A stretch of 64,000 bases of DNA from DASUXY01 sp036377675 (GCA_036377675.1 DASUXY010000024.1:42492-106491); one strand, 5' to 3'. Numbered from the stretch's first letter, positions 9,373-17,943 are shown. The notes: generated by a model not told the origin, from the letters alone. Numbers and translations are program-made.

Positions 9373-9639
9373 ATGGCCGTTAAAATTCGGATGAAACGTG
9401 TTGGTTCAAAAAGAAACCCATTTTATCGTATTGTTGTAGCTGATTCACGTTTTCCACGTGATGGACGTAATATCGAACAAATTGGAACATATCACCCGGT
9501 TTCAAATCCTGTTCAGTTAGATATTGATGAAGAGAAAGCTCTTAACTGGATGAAAAATGGTGCACAACCAAGTGATACTGTCCGTAACTTGTTTTCGAAA
9601 CAAGGCATCATGAAAAAATTCCACGAACAGAAAAATTAA
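9373..9639 (+). CDS. rpsP: 30S ribosomal protein S16
   Basis: An 88-residue S16 protein, an early-assembling component of the 30S subunit. The hallmark N-terminus VKIRMKRVGSKRNPFYRIVV is intact, followed by DSRFPRDGR and YHPV. AGGAGGTG precedes the ATG. It heads the conserved group rpsP-khpA-ylqD-rimM-trmD-rplS, which couples ribosomal proteins with RNA-modification and ribosome-maturation factors. Confidence 0.96.
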   Translation: MAVKIRMKRVGSKRNPFYRIVVADSRFPRDGRNIEQIGTYHPVSNPVQLDIDEEKALNWMKNGAQPSDTVRNLFSKQGIMKKFHEQKN

Positions 9640-9660
9640 TAAGCAAAGTAGTGTGATCTC

Positions 9661-9888
9661 ATGAAAGCCCTTATTGAAACAATTATTACTCCACTTGTCG
9701 ACCATCCAGAGGACATCGTAGTTACAGAGACAGAAGAAGAAACGAAAATCGTATACCATCTTACTGTCCATGAAGAGGATGTCGGCAAAGTGATTGGAAA
9801 AAACGGTCGGATTGCTAAAGCAATTCGCACTGTAGTCTATGCGGCTAAATCAGATAAAGACAAGCGGATTTATTTGGATATTATGTAA
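9661..9888 (+). CDS. khpA: KH-domain RNA-binding protein KhpA
   Basis: A 75-residue protein (B. subtilis YlqC) consisting essentially of one KH domain. The core is visible as GKVIGKNGRIAKAIRTVV (about residues 41-58). In Firmicutes KhpA pairs with KhpB/Jag as a small-RNA-binding complex affecting division and envelope growth; that is family knowledge. The Shine-Dalgarno is weak, so translation is probably coupled to rpsP 21 nt upstream. A terminator hairpin overlaps its stop codon. Confidence 0.9.
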   Translation: MKALIETIITPLVDHPEDIVVTETEEETKIVYHLTVHEEDVGKVIGKNGRIAKAIRTVVYAAKSDKDKRIYLDIM

Positions 9889-9915
9889 AGGGAAAGGGTG
9901 CACCTTTCCCTTTTT
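9887..9915 (+). terminator. Terminator at the end of khpA
   Basis: GGGAAAGG pairs with CCTTTCCC around a 5-nt loop, extended by flanking A/T pairs and followed by a run of five T. It begins inside the khpA stop codon and lies between khpA and ylqD, so it limits read-through to the downstream half of the cluster. Confidence 0.8.
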
Positions 9916-10043
9916 CCAAAGAAAAGAACAGAATGATGACGAATATTTGTCGGATCGGACAATGTTCTATTAGCATCCAGCATGTAAATGTGAAGAAGAT
10001 TACTGTATGAATGATGAGCCATTTTGAGAGTGAGGAAAAAATA

Positions 10044-10433
10044 GTGAAAATCATTCAAAAAGTGCAAATCAAACAAATTATTACAGAGAAGAGTAAAAAA
10101 CAATTACAAAAGAGATTTTTGAATCGCCACATGCGGCTTGAACAAGAGTATCAACAGTTATTATTTGAACAGCGGAAATTACAAAATAAAACAGGTTTTT
10201 CTAAACAAGAGGTAGCTCGCCGCTTTCAACAAGAACTTCGCAATCGCCAAGAAAAAATAAAATTGCTTCAATTTAAGATGGAGCAGTTAGAAATATTGGA
10301 AGTTGGTAGCGAAATCATTGAAACAGAAGTTGAAGCTCTCGTTGAAGTAACAAAAGGGATGCGTTGGGATGAAATGATGAATGACCAAGCAATCGTTATT
10401 AAAGATGGGATTGTCGTTCGAATCGATAAATAG
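10044..10433 (+). CDS. ylqD: YlqD family protein
   Basis: A 129-residue protein of the Bacillus YlqD family; the function is unknown. It has a basic, glutamine-rich coiled-coil middle (about 15-85) and a conserved C-terminal part with GSEIIETEVEALVEV and IVIKDGIVV. Longer ATG starts exist at 10011, but GTGAGG (10030-10035) fits GTG 10044, giving the family N-terminus MKIIQKV and the length of B. subtilis YlqD (128). It lies between khpA and rimM, as in B. subtilis, suggesting a link to RNA or ribosome biology by context only. Confidence 0.85.
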   Translation: MKIIQKVQIKQIITEKSKKQLQKRFLNRHMRLEQEYQQLLFEQRKLQNKTGFSKQEVARRFQQELRNRQEKIKLLQFKMEQLEILEVGSEIIETEVEALVEVTKGMRWDEMMNDQAIVIKDGIVVRIDK

Positions 10434-10448
10434 CGAGCAGGTGAGAAT

Positions 10449-10964
10449 ATGACAGAAAAGATGTTCGAAATAGGGAAAATAATTAATACACATGGGATCC
10501 GTGGAGAAGTAAAAGTGTTTCGAATCACCCATTTTGAAGAACGTTTTTCCGTTGGAAACACTGTCTATGTTGTGAAGGAAGAGGATAAACCGCTCCAACT
10601 GACGATTGATGGCCATCGAGTGCATAAAGGGTATGACCTTCTTCACTTTGAAGGCTACAATCGAATTGAAGATGTCGAAACATTTAAAAACGCTTATTTA
10701 AAAATAACCGAAGAACAGTTAACAGAGCTAGAAGAAGGCTCTTATTATTACTATGAAATTATTGGCTGTTCTGTCTATACAAATAAAGGTAAAAAAGTCG
10801 GTGATGTCAAAGAAATTTTATCACCCGGAGCAAACGATGTTTGGGTCGTTATCGATGACGTAGGAAATGAAACACTTATACCTTTTATTACAGATGTCGT
10901 TACAGATGTCGATGTCAAAAGTAAAAAAATAATTATTCATCCAATGGAAGGACTGCTAGATTAA
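10449..10964 (+). CDS. rimM: Ribosome maturation factor RimM
   Basis: A 171-residue 16S rRNA processing factor that binds S19 and helps mature the 30S head. The N-terminal RimM barrel has the signature IGKIINTHGIRGEVKV (about residues 8-23), and a PRC-barrel with SPGANDVWVV and LIPFI follows. AGGTGAG precedes the ATG. Its TAA overlaps the trmD ATG by one base (TAATG at 10962-10966), indicating translational coupling. Confidence 0.95.
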   Translation: MTEKMFEIGKIINTHGIRGEVKVFRITHFEERFSVGNTVYVVKEEDKPLQLTIDGHRVHKGYDLLHFEGYNRIEDVETFKNAYLKITEEQLTELEEGSYYYYEIIGCSVYTNKGKKVGDVKEILSPGANDVWVVIDDVGNETLIPFITDVVTDVDVKSKKIIIHPMEGLLD

Positions 10965-11698
10965 TGCATATTGATATTTTAACATTATTTCCTGAAATGT
11001 TTCATGGGATATTGAATACGTCTATATTGAAAAAAGCACAGGAAAATGAAAGCTTTACATACAATTTAATTAATTTTCGCGAATATTCAACAGATAAACA
11101 TCAAAAAGTTGACGATTATCCCTATGGCGGTGGTGCAGGTATGGTATTAACACCACAGCCCATTTTTGATGCAGTTCAAGCAGTTACAAAAGATCAAAAA
11201 TCAAAACCTCGTATTATTTTAATGTGCCCCCAAGGTGAAACGTACAACCAACAAAAAGCAGAAGAATTGGCAACTGAGGAACATCTCATTTTTATTTGCG
11301 GCCATTATGAAGGTTATGATGAACGCATACGAAAACATCTCGTTACGGACGAACTATCGATTGGAGATTATGTATTAACCGGTGGAGAACTCGGAGCGAT
11401 GGTTGTCATCGATAGTGTTGTTCGTCTGTTGCCGGATGCACTTGGAAATGTGGAATCTGCGCCTCAAGATTCTTTCTCAACCGGATTGTTAGAACATCCA
11501 CATTATACGCGACCGAGAGATTTTCGAGGAATGACCGTACCAGACGTCTTACTTTCTGGAAATCATGCAGAAATTGCTGCTTGGCGCCGAAAAGAATCGT
11601 TGAGAAGAACGTATGAACGTCGCAAAGAATTGCTATTAGAACAAACGTTAACCGAGGAAGACCGTAAAATGTTAGAAGAAATTAGACGAGAGCAATAA
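10964..11698 (+). CDS. trmD: tRNA (guanine-37-N1)-methyltransferase TrmD
   Basis: SPOUT-class enzyme that methylates G37 next to the anticodon using S-adenosylmethionine and so prevents frameshifting. It has 244 residues. The knot region is visible: YGGGAGMVL, GHYEGYDERI, SIGDYVLTGGELGAM and GLLEHPHYTRP, ending with the basic C-terminal RNA-binding part. The start overlaps the rimM stop. A 266-bp spacer with a promoter and leader separates it from rplS. Confidence 0.96.
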   Translation: MHIDILTLFPEMFHGILNTSILKKAQENESFTYNLINFREYSTDKHQKVDDYPYGGGAGMVLTPQPIFDAVQAVTKDQKSKPRIILMCPQGETYNQQKAEELATEEHLIFICGHYEGYDERIRKHLVTDELSIGDYVLTGGELGAMVVIDSVVRLLPDALGNVESAPQDSFSTGLLEHPHYTRPRDFRGMTVPDVLLSGNHAEIAAWRRKESLRRTYERRKELLLEQTLTEEDRKMLEEIRREQ

Positions 11699-11801
11699 CA
11701 TAGCACTAGATTTTTCACTTCAAACATCGAAGAGACGTTGTAATAAAAGACACGCTTCATGAAATAGGATTGTGTAAACATACTTTTAGATCGACTGAAG
11801 T

Positions 11802-11830
11802 TTTACGACATTCGGCCGAAATATTATGAT
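11802..11830 (+). promoter_or_regulatory. Candidate sigma-A promoter of rplS
   Basis: TTTACG (11802-11807), 17-bp spacer, TATGAT (11825-11830). The -10 lies inside a 16-bp sequence repeated 32 bp downstream. Confidence 0.5.
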
Positions 11831-11871
11831 ATATTTAGTTGAATCACTAATACGTTTATGATATATTTAGT
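11824..11871 (+). repeat. 16-bp direct repeat upstream of rplS
   Basis: TTATGATATATTTAGT occurs at 11824-11839 and again, identically, at 11856-11871, a 32-bp period (about three helical turns). Each copy contains a TATGAT -10-like element. It may be tandem promoters made by duplication or a binding-site pair. Confidence 0.8.
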
Positions 11872-11907
11872 GTTGTGTTTAAGTATCATGCTTAAGCTTT
11901 ATAAACG

Positions 11908-11943
11908 ATGTTCCGCTATTCGCTTAATGGGATAAGAACATTG
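11908..11943 (+). ncRNA. Candidate L19 autoregulatory leader
   Basis: Just upstream of rplS, ATGTTC (11908-11913) pairs with GAACAT (11936-11941), enclosing a small second stem around GCTATTC and GGGATAA. Position, size and the TGTTCCGCT...AAGAACATTGG pattern resemble the Firmicutes L19 ribosomal-protein leader, which binds L19 to limit its own synthesis. The match is by memory of the motif, not a covariance search. Confidence 0.55.
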
Positions 11944-11964
11944 GTTTGGAAGGAGTGAAGCATC

Positions 11965-12312
11965 ATGCAACAATTAATTGAAGATATTACGAAAGATCAA
12001 CTTCGTACAGATCATCCTGATTTTAACCCAGGTGATACAGTAAGAGTTCATGCCAAAGTCGTTGAAGGAAGTCGTGAACGTATACAGATTTTTGAAGGGA
12101 TTGTTATTAAGCGTCAAAATGGTGGAATTAGCGAAACATTTACCGTTCGAAAGCATTCTTACGGTGTAGGTGTAGAGCGTACATTCCCATTACATTCCCC
12201 ACGAGTGGCGAAAATCGAAGTGATTAGGCGTGGAAGCGTTCGTCGTTCAAAACTTTACCACCTTCGTGAATTAGAAGGAAAAGCAGCACGTATTAAAGAA
12301 CGTAAAGCATAG
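11965..12312 (+). CDS. rplS: 50S ribosomal protein L19
   Basis: A 115-residue L19 at the 30S-50S interface. Typical segments are FNPGDTVRVHAKVVEG, RIQIFEGIVI and the C-terminal RRSKLYHLRELEGKAARIKE. GGAAGGAG precedes the ATG. It has its own promoter region and leader and is closed by a strong terminator, so it is a separate unit at the end of the trmD cluster. Confidence 0.96.
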   Translation: MQQLIEDITKDQLRTDHPDFNPGDTVRVHAKVVEGSRERIQIFEGIVIKRQNGGISETFTVRKHSYGVGVERTFPLHSPRVAKIEVIRRGSVRRSKLYHLRELEGKAARIKERKA

Positions 12313-12387
12313 TTACGTGTCTACGAGTCTTTCGTACTGCAAAATGCCGATTTCATCATTGCTGTTCGGCGATTAGACATAGGTCGG

Positions 12388-12424
12388 AAGGGAGCTTGGC
12401 AATATTGCACAGGCTCCTTTTTAT
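12388..12424 (+). terminator. Terminator of rplS
   Basis: AAGGGAGC pairs with GCTCCTTT (one G-U) around an inner GCAATATTGC palindrome and is followed by TTTTT. Confidence 0.8.
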
Positions 12425-12528
12425 TCTTTACAGAGAGCGATTACGTTCGATCCGATTAGAGACACGTTTTTTCGTGTACGAGATTCCGCGCCTAACAAAT
12501 CATTCATTAGGTTCATGAGTGAGAAAGA

Positions 12529-12557
12529 TTGTACATGGTCTGGATGTGGCTTAATAT
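12529..12557 (+). promoter_or_regulatory. Possible promoter of the signal peptidase gene
   Basis: TTGTAC (12529-12534), 17-bp spacer, TAATAT (12552-12557), 33 bp before the start. Both boxes are only partial matches. Confidence 0.35.
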
Positions 12558-12589
12558 ATAAATATAGTTGTGCTGTCGGAGGGAAGGTT

Positions 12590-13150
12590 ATGGCGAAAAA
12601 GAAAAATGAATGGTTTGAATGGGTAAAAGCTTTACTAATTGCAATAGCGTTGGCATATGTTGTAAGAACGTTCTTTTTTGCTCCTATTGTAGTAGATGGG
12701 CCATCGATGTTACCCACGTTGCATGACCGAGATCAAATGATTGTTAATAAGTTTACGTATCGCATTAAAGATCCAGAACGATTTGATATCATTGTTTTTC
12801 ATGCTTCACAACAAAAAGATTTTATTAAACGGATTATCGGTTTACCAGGTGAACATGTAGAAGTGAAAGACAATGTACTGTACATTGATGGGAAAGCAGT
12901 TGAAGAACCATTTTTAGCAGAAAATAAAGAATATCTAGATTCCTATCAAACAGCTGACTTTCGGTTAGAAGATTTACCTGGGGGCTATGATAAAATTCCT
13001 GAAGGACAGATTCTCGTACTTGGGGACAACCGTGGTAACTCTACAGATAGTCGTTTAATGGGCTTGATTTCAATGGATCAAATTGTAGGAAAAACGAGTT
13101 TAATTTATTGGCCATTTGAACGGTGGCAACTTCTAAATGATGAAGAATAG
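12590..13150 (+). CDS. lepB: Type I signal peptidase
   Basis: Membrane serine peptidase that removes signal peptides from exported proteins. It has 186 residues: a short basic N-terminus, one membrane span (about 12-31), box B GPSMLPTL with nucleophile Ser39, and box D with general base Lys80 in FIKRIIGLPGE. The later GDNRGNSTDSR box E is intact. The reading frame is open further upstream, but GGAGGG (12578-12583) and the normal MAKKKNEW start support ATG 12590. B. subtilis has several paralogues (SipS, T, U, V); which one this matches is not decided. It is next to rbgA. Confidence 0.92.
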   Translation: MAKKKNEWFEWVKALLIAIALAYVVRTFFFAPIVVDGPSMLPTLHDRDQMIVNKFTYRIKDPERFDIIVFHASQQKDFIKRIIGLPGEHVEVKDNVLYIDGKAVEEPFLAENKEYLDSYQTADFRLEDLPGGYDKIPEGQILVLGDNRGNSTDSRLMGLISMDQIVGKTSLIYWPFERWQLLNDEE

Positions 13151-13189
13151 CAAATGAATCTAGTTAACCATGAGCTGAAGGGTGATGTT

Positions 13190-14038
13190 ATGAGTATACA
13201 ATGGTTTCCAGGACATATGGCAAAAGCGCAACGGGAAGTGAAAGAACAATTAAAGCACGTCGATTTTGTAATGGAATTAGTAGATGCCCGAGCACCACAA
13301 TCCTCACAAAATCCGATTTTGCAAGATATTTTACAGCAGAAACCGAAAATGGTACTTCTTATGAAAAAAGATTTAGCAGATGATCAAGAAACTAACAAGT
13401 GGCTTTCATACTTTAAAGAAAGTAATCTCCCTGCAATTGCCGTGGATGTAAACAATAAGAGTGATTTGCAACGTGTCATTCAAACCGCTAAGCAGTTTGA
13501 AGCGGAAAAGGCGACTACGTTTCACGCTAAAGGAATTAAATCTCATGTCATCCGTGCAATGATTTTAGGCATCCCAAATGTTGGGAAATCTTCTTTAATT
13601 AATCGATTAGCCAATAAAAAAATTACTAAAACAGGAGGCCGTCCGGGTATAACGAGACACCAGCAGTGGATTAAAGTGAAGGGTGGATTTGAAATTCTTG
13701 ATACTCCGGGTATTTTGTGGCCTAAATTTGAGGATGAACAAGTCGGCTATCGCTTAGCAGCTCTTGGCACGATTAAAGATCATCTGACTCCATTGCAAGA
13801 TGTTGCAGCGTATGCGATCAAGTACATGATGACACATTATCCAAATCAGTTAGAATCCCGTTATGAAACGGAACTAGACATAGATGATATGTGGGAAACA
13901 TTTATAGCGATCGGGAAAAAAAGAGGTGCGCTTGAAAGTGGTGGTCGGGTCAATTTTGATAAAGTAGCTGAAATTGTTTTAAGAGATTTGCGCGTAGGAA
14001 AACTTGGAAAAATCACCTTAGAACGTGTAGATGAATAG
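13190..14038 (+). CDS. rbgA: Ribosome biogenesis GTPase RbgA
   Basis: Circularly permuted GTPase (YlqF) needed for late assembly of the 50S subunit. It has 282 residues, identical in length to B. subtilis RbgA. The order of motifs is permuted as expected: G4-like region first, then G1 GIPNVGKSS (127-135), G2 in the PGIT loop and G3 DTPG; the C-terminal rRNA-binding domain follows. The start is chosen from AAGGGTGA (13179-13186). Oddity: the G4 motif reads MKKD (58-61) instead of NKxD, so the guanine-specifying Asn is replaced by Met. Confidence 0.94.
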   Translation: MSIQWFPGHMAKAQREVKEQLKHVDFVMELVDARAPQSSQNPILQDILQQKPKMVLLMKKDLADDQETNKWLSYFKESNLPAIAVDVNNKSDLQRVIQTAKQFEAEKATTFHAKGIKSHVIRAMILGIPNVGKSSLINRLANKKITKTGGRPGITRHQQWIKVKGGFEILDTPGILWPKFEDEQVGYRLAALGTIKDHLTPLQDVAAYAIKYMMTHYPNQLESRYETELDIDDMWETFIAIGKKRGALESGGRVNFDKVAEIVLRDLRVGKLGKITLERVDE

Positions 14039-14100
14039 CTCGTACATCATGTTCGTGTAAAAACTGTTGATTTGGAACATAAAGAGAAGGAATCGTTACG

Positions 14101-14874
14101 ATGAAAAAACAAACAATTGCTCAACTCAAACAACTATATACGAATGGGAAATTTACGAACGAACTTGTTGAGAAGCTGAGGCGTGATCAGCGTAAAGGCG
14201 TACAAGTATTAGTGAACCGGTATGAGAAAGATCAACGAAAGCAACAAACCTTAGAAACAGCATACTTTAAAATGTGTGCATATGAAAACAAACTTATAAA
14301 TCAAGGTTATCACTTCATTGCTGGAGTTGACGAGGCAGGGCGTGGTCCGTTAGCAGGTCCAGTCGTTGCTGCAGCAGTTATTTTACCGGCTGATTTTAAA
14401 TTACTCGGCTTAAATGACTCTAAAAAGTTAACGGCTAAGACCCGAAATATGTATTGCGCATATATTAAACAACAGGCAGTAAGTTATGGTATCTCAGTTG
14501 TTCATAATGATGAGATTGATCGAATCAATATTTTTGAAGCGACGAAGATCGCCATGCATAAGGCTTTAAATCAATTGGATCCAGCGCCTACGTATGCACT
14601 TATTGATGCTGTAGAATTGCAAGGATTGCCGTACAAGTCACGCTCTATAATAAAAGGCGATGCGACGAGTGTTTCTATCGCAGCTGCCAGTATTATCGCT
14701 AAAGTAACCCGTGATCGCCTCATGGAGGAGATGCATGAAAAATACCCACTTTATGATTTTAAGTCAAATATGGGTTATGGTACAAAACACCATTTAGAAA
14801 GGTTAACACAATATGGACCATCACCTATACATCGCCAATCATTTGCCCCTGTTAGAAAAGCAATTTATTCATAG
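14101..14874 (+). CDS. rnhB: Ribonuclease HII
   Basis: Cleaves RNA in RNA-DNA hybrids, including single ribonucleotides in DNA. It has 257 residues with the extra N-terminal helical substrate-binding domain (about 1-70) seen in Bacillus RNase HII. Catalytic Asp77-Glu78 lie in GVDEAGRGPLAGPVVAAAV, with a further Asp in ALIDAV and the conserved SIIAKVTRDRLM. AGAGAAGG lies upstream, consistent with the ATG at 14101. It follows rbgA as in B. subtilis. Confidence 0.95.
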   Translation: MKKQTIAQLKQLYTNGKFTNELVEKLRRDQRKGVQVLVNRYEKDQRKQQTLETAYFKMCAYENKLINQGYHFIAGVDEAGRGPLAGPVVAAAVILPADFKLLGLNDSKKLTAKTRNMYCAYIKQQAVSYGISVVHNDEIDRINIFEATKIAMHKALNQLDPAPTYALIDAVELQGLPYKSRSIIKGDATSVSIAAASIIAKVTRDRLMEEMHEKYPLYDFKSNMGYGTKHHLERLTQYGPSPIHRQSFAPVRKAIYS

Positions 14875-15058
14875 AGAAAAAACGTTCATTGGATCATTTA
14901 CATAGTAGTCATCATTTGCAGTAGTAACAAACAGTGCAGGTAAAAAATTGTTTCGACTAGGGCTAATTGTCCAAAGAAAAGTGTTAACCAAATGGAAAAT
15001 CAGAGATTCAAGTAGTGAACAAGCAGAGTTGCACAACTTAAAGCATCTTTAACAAGAG

Positions 15059-15537
15059 GTGGAACGTACTACTTTCAAACAACGAAGATTAAATACTTTA
15101 GTTGACTGTTCTCGCTACATGATTGAATGTGAGCCAATAATCGATATCGCCATTCACCTTCGTCATTTGAAACAGCAACCGACGAAGGACAACTTTTCTT
15201 TTATGCGAGAAATTACTCATGAGCAAATTCCAATTGACAAAGACCGTATGATACGAGCATTCCAACTTGTGAAAATATTCGGACATCACGGCGAATAAAA
15301 CATATTTTGAAAGGCATGCTTCGTAGTGGTTTATCAATTGATGGATCTGCGAGAGGTTTATCTACTAATCTTACTAGCAGTTTAACAGAACAAATGAAGT
15401 CATTTTTACGATGTATAAATGTAAATCAAACGATACCTAAATCTCAGCAATTGTTGATGAATCAAATACGAATGATGATTGAACAGCCACAGTTTGTGGA
15501 CCCTATATTGATTCATCGAGCAATGGTGGAGCATTGA
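15059..15537 (+). pseudogene. Possible remnant of ylqG (frameshifted)
   Basis: Two short reading frames, 15059-15298 and 15307-15537, lie in different frames; the second frame is open well upstream into the first, so one indel could join them into about 160 residues. Neither has a convincing Shine-Dalgarno (the first starts with GTG inside the only GAGGTGG). They occupy the rnhB-sucC interval where B. subtilis carries ylqG and ylqH. The helical character and a PIxKDRMIRAFQLVKIFG-like stretch would fit a YlqG fragment, but this is inference from position and weak resemblance. Around 15610, GGAAGGAGG precedes only a five-codon frame, possibly the stub of ylqH. Flanking DNA (14875-15058, 15538-15690) shows no other gene. 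Confidence 0.3.
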
Positions 15538-15692
15538 ACAAATAGCCAATCTTATTTCGGGTTTTACAACTGACCGGTGTAATTGAACGATCAACTCACT
15601 GTTCGTTATGGAAGGAGGAATGGGGTGATGATTTTATTTTAATTGTCTAAGCGCATATTTTTTCCGTTTAAAGCAGGAAATTTCTGCATAGG

Positions 15693-15721
15693 TTGTGAAT
15701 TATGTAGATTTTTAATACAAT
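15693..15721 (+). promoter_or_regulatory. Sigma-A promoter of sucCD
   Basis: TTGTGA (15693-15698), 17-bp spacer, TACAAT (15716-15721), 36 bp before sucC. The -10 matches 5 of 6 positions. Confidence 0.65.
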
Positions 15722-15757
15722 AGAAGTTGGAATGGAAAATTGATGGGAGGAAAAAGA

Positions 15758-16915
15758 ATGAACATTCATGAATATCAAGGTAAAGAAATTTTACGCAATT
15801 ATGGAGTGAACGTTCCTCTTGGGCATGTTGCTTTTACTGTTGATGAAGCAGTTGAAGCAGCAGAAAGGCTTCAATCAGATGTAGCTGTAGTAAAAGGACA
15901 AATCCACGCCGGTGGACGGGGGAATGCCGGTGGGGTGAAAGTAGCTCATAATTTAGATGAAGTGCGTACATATGCGAATGAAATTTTAGGTAAGACGCTC
16001 GTTACGCCACAGACAGGTCCAGAAGGTAAAGAAGTGAAGCGCCTGCTTATTGAAGAAGGCTGTGATATCGATCAGGAATATTATGTTGGACTCGTCTTAG
16101 ATCGAGAAACTTCCCGAGTTGTCATGATGGCGTCAGAAGAAGGCGGGACAGAAATCGAAGAAGTTGCAGCGAAGACGCCAGAAAAAATTTATAGAGAAAT
16201 TATCGACCCGGTCGTTGGCCTATTACCATATCAAGCTCGCCGGTTGGCATTTAATATAAATATCCCTGAACAATTATTATCAAAAACAGTCCAATTTATG
16301 TTAGGACTTTATCAAGCCTTCGTCGACAAAGATTGCTCGATGGCTGAAATTAACCCTCTTGTTACGACGAAAGATGGGGAAGTACTAGCACTAGATGCGA
16401 AATTAAACTTCGATGAAAGTGCGCTATATCGTCAACAAGAAATTGAAGCACTTCGTGATTTTGACGAAGAAGATGAAAAAGAAATTGAAGCATCCAAATA
16501 CGATTTAAGTTACATCGCACTCGACGGGAATATTGGTTGTATGGTAAACGGTGCAGGTCTTGCCATGGCGACGATGGATATTATTAAATATTATGGTGGG
16601 GAACCAGCTAACTTTCTCGATGTTGGAGGAGGAGCGACTACGGAAAAAGTAACTGAAGCATTCAAAATCATCTTATCGGATGCTCATGTAAAAGGAATTT
16701 TTGTTAATATTTTTGGTGGAATTATGAAGTGTGATGTGATTGCCGAAGGAATTGTAGAAGCGACAAAACAAGTCGGTCTTGACTTACCATTAGTCGTTCG
16801 TTTAGAAGGAACAAATGTGGAACTCGGTAAACAAATTCTCGTTGACTCAGGACTAAATATAACGTCAGCGAATTCCATGGCAGATGGTGCAAAGAAAATT
16901 GTTTCCATGGTTTAA
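15758..16915 (+). CDS. sucC: Succinyl-CoA synthetase beta subunit
   Basis: ADP-forming succinyl-CoA ligase subunit of the TCA cycle; it holds the ATP-grasp nucleotide site and makes substrate-level ATP with SucD. It has 385 residues. Visible features are MNIHEYQGKEIL at the start, the glycine-rich KGQIHAGGRGNAGGVK (about 45-60), AEINPLV, and the C-terminal CoA-ligase segment with VNIFGGIMKCD. An upstream in-frame ATG is less well placed than ATG 15758 after GGGAGG (15745-15750). Confidence 0.96.
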   Translation: MNIHEYQGKEILRNYGVNVPLGHVAFTVDEAVEAAERLQSDVAVVKGQIHAGGRGNAGGVKVAHNLDEVRTYANEILGKTLVTPQTGPEGKEVKRLLIEEGCDIDQEYYVGLVLDRETSRVVMMASEEGGTEIEEVAAKTPEKIYREIIDPVVGLLPYQARRLAFNINIPEQLLSKTVQFMLGLYQAFVDKDCSMAEINPLVTTKDGEVLALDAKLNFDESALYRQQEIEALRDFDEEDEKEIEASKYDLSYIALDGNIGCMVNGAGLAMATMDIIKYYGGEPANFLDVGGGATTEKVTEAFKIILSDAHVKGIFVNIFGGIMKCDVIAEGIVEATKQVGLDLPLVVRLEGTNVELGKQILVDSGLNITSANSMADGAKKIVSMV

Positions 16916-16957
16916 TAGACAGATAGAAACAACAATGCAAAGGGAGGACGGTTGATT

Positions 16958-17872
16958 ATGAGTATATATGTAGATCGAGATACTAAAGTCATTGTTCAAG
17001 GGATAACAGGAGATACGGCTAAATTTCACACAAAAGAAATGCTAGAATATGGGACTAAAATTGTTGCTGGTGTAACACCAAAAAAAGGAGGAACAGAAGT
17101 CGAAGGCGTTCCTGTATTTAATACGGTTGAAGATGCAGTAGAAAAAACAGGAGCGACGGCCTCTGTTATTTATGTTCCTGCTCCTTTTGCAAAAGATGCA
17201 ATTATTGAAGCTGTCGATGCAGAGCTAGATCTCGTCATCTGTATTACGGAACATATCCCAATTATGGACATGGTTGAAGTTAAACGCTATATGGAGGGTA
17301 AACATACGGTTTTAATTGGACCGAATTGTCCTGGCGTTATTACGGCAGATGAAAGCAAAATTGGCATTATGCCAGGATATATTCATAAAAAAGGACATAT
17401 TGGAGTCGTATCTCGTTCAGGAACATTAACGTATGAAGCTGTTCATCAATTGTCACAAAAAGGATATGGACAATCAACAGCTGTAGGAATCGGTGGAGAC
17501 CCAGTTATTGGAACAAACTTCATAGACGTCTTGAAAGCGTTTAATGAAGATCCTGACACATACGCTGTCATTATGATTGGTGAAATTGGTGGAACTGCAG
17601 AGGAGGAAGCAGCTAGATGGGTTAAAGAAAACATGATAAAGCCTGTTGTCGGATTTATCGGTGGAGCGACTGCACCTCCAGGAAAACGAATGGGCCATGC
17701 TGGAGCGATTATTTCAGGTGGGAAAGGAACTGCTGCAGAAAAAATTCGCGTCATGAATGAGTGTGGAATTGCAGTTGCTAAAACGCCAGCAGAAATCGGA
17801 GATACAATGATTAAAGTTTTAAAAGAAAATAATTTACAAGATCAATGTAAAACACATCAAATACAAATCTAA
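16958..17872 (+). CDS. sucD: Succinyl-CoA synthetase alpha subunit
   Basis: CoA-binding subunit that carries the phosphohistidine intermediate. It has 304 residues. The Rossmann CoA-binding part starts DTKVIVQGITG; the phosphorylated His247 lies in MGHAGAIISGGKGTA; GPNCPGVI and GEIGGTAEEEAA are also family signatures. A TTG at 16952 is in frame, but AGGGAGG (16941-16947) and the family N-terminus favour ATG 16958. The genes are 42 nt apart and followed by a long hairpin, forming a two-gene operon. Confidence 0.96.
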   Translation: MSIYVDRDTKVIVQGITGDTAKFHTKEMLEYGTKIVAGVTPKKGGTEVEGVPVFNTVEDAVEKTGATASVIYVPAPFAKDAIIEAVDAELDLVICITEHIPIMDMVEVKRYMEGKHTVLIGPNCPGVITADESKIGIMPGYIHKKGHIGVVSRSGTLTYEAVHQLSQKGYGQSTAVGIGGDPVIGTNFIDVLKAFNEDPDTYAVIMIGEIGGTAEEEAARWVKENMIKPVVGFIGGATAPPGKRMGHAGAIISGGKGTAAEKIRVMNECGIAVAKTPAEIGDTMIKVLKENNLQDQCKTHQIQI

Positions 17873-17894
17873 AACTGATAAATTCAACATCATA

Positions 17895-17943
17895 ACAGGA
17901 ACCTATAAGGCGAAGAGCTTCATCCATTGCTATAGGTTCCTGT
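17895..17943 (+). terminator. Hairpin after sucCD
   Basis: Perfect 13-bp stem ACAGGAACCTATA (17895-17907) with TATAGGTTCCTGT (17931-17943), loop of 23 nt. The following T-rich stretch (CATTTATCTTTT) is imperfect. Confidence 0.65.

Noticed and set aside
11699..11781. Antisense frame over the trmD end and spacer (11563-11781)
   Set aside because: Most of it mirrors trmD; no promoter or Shine-Dalgarno on the - strand.
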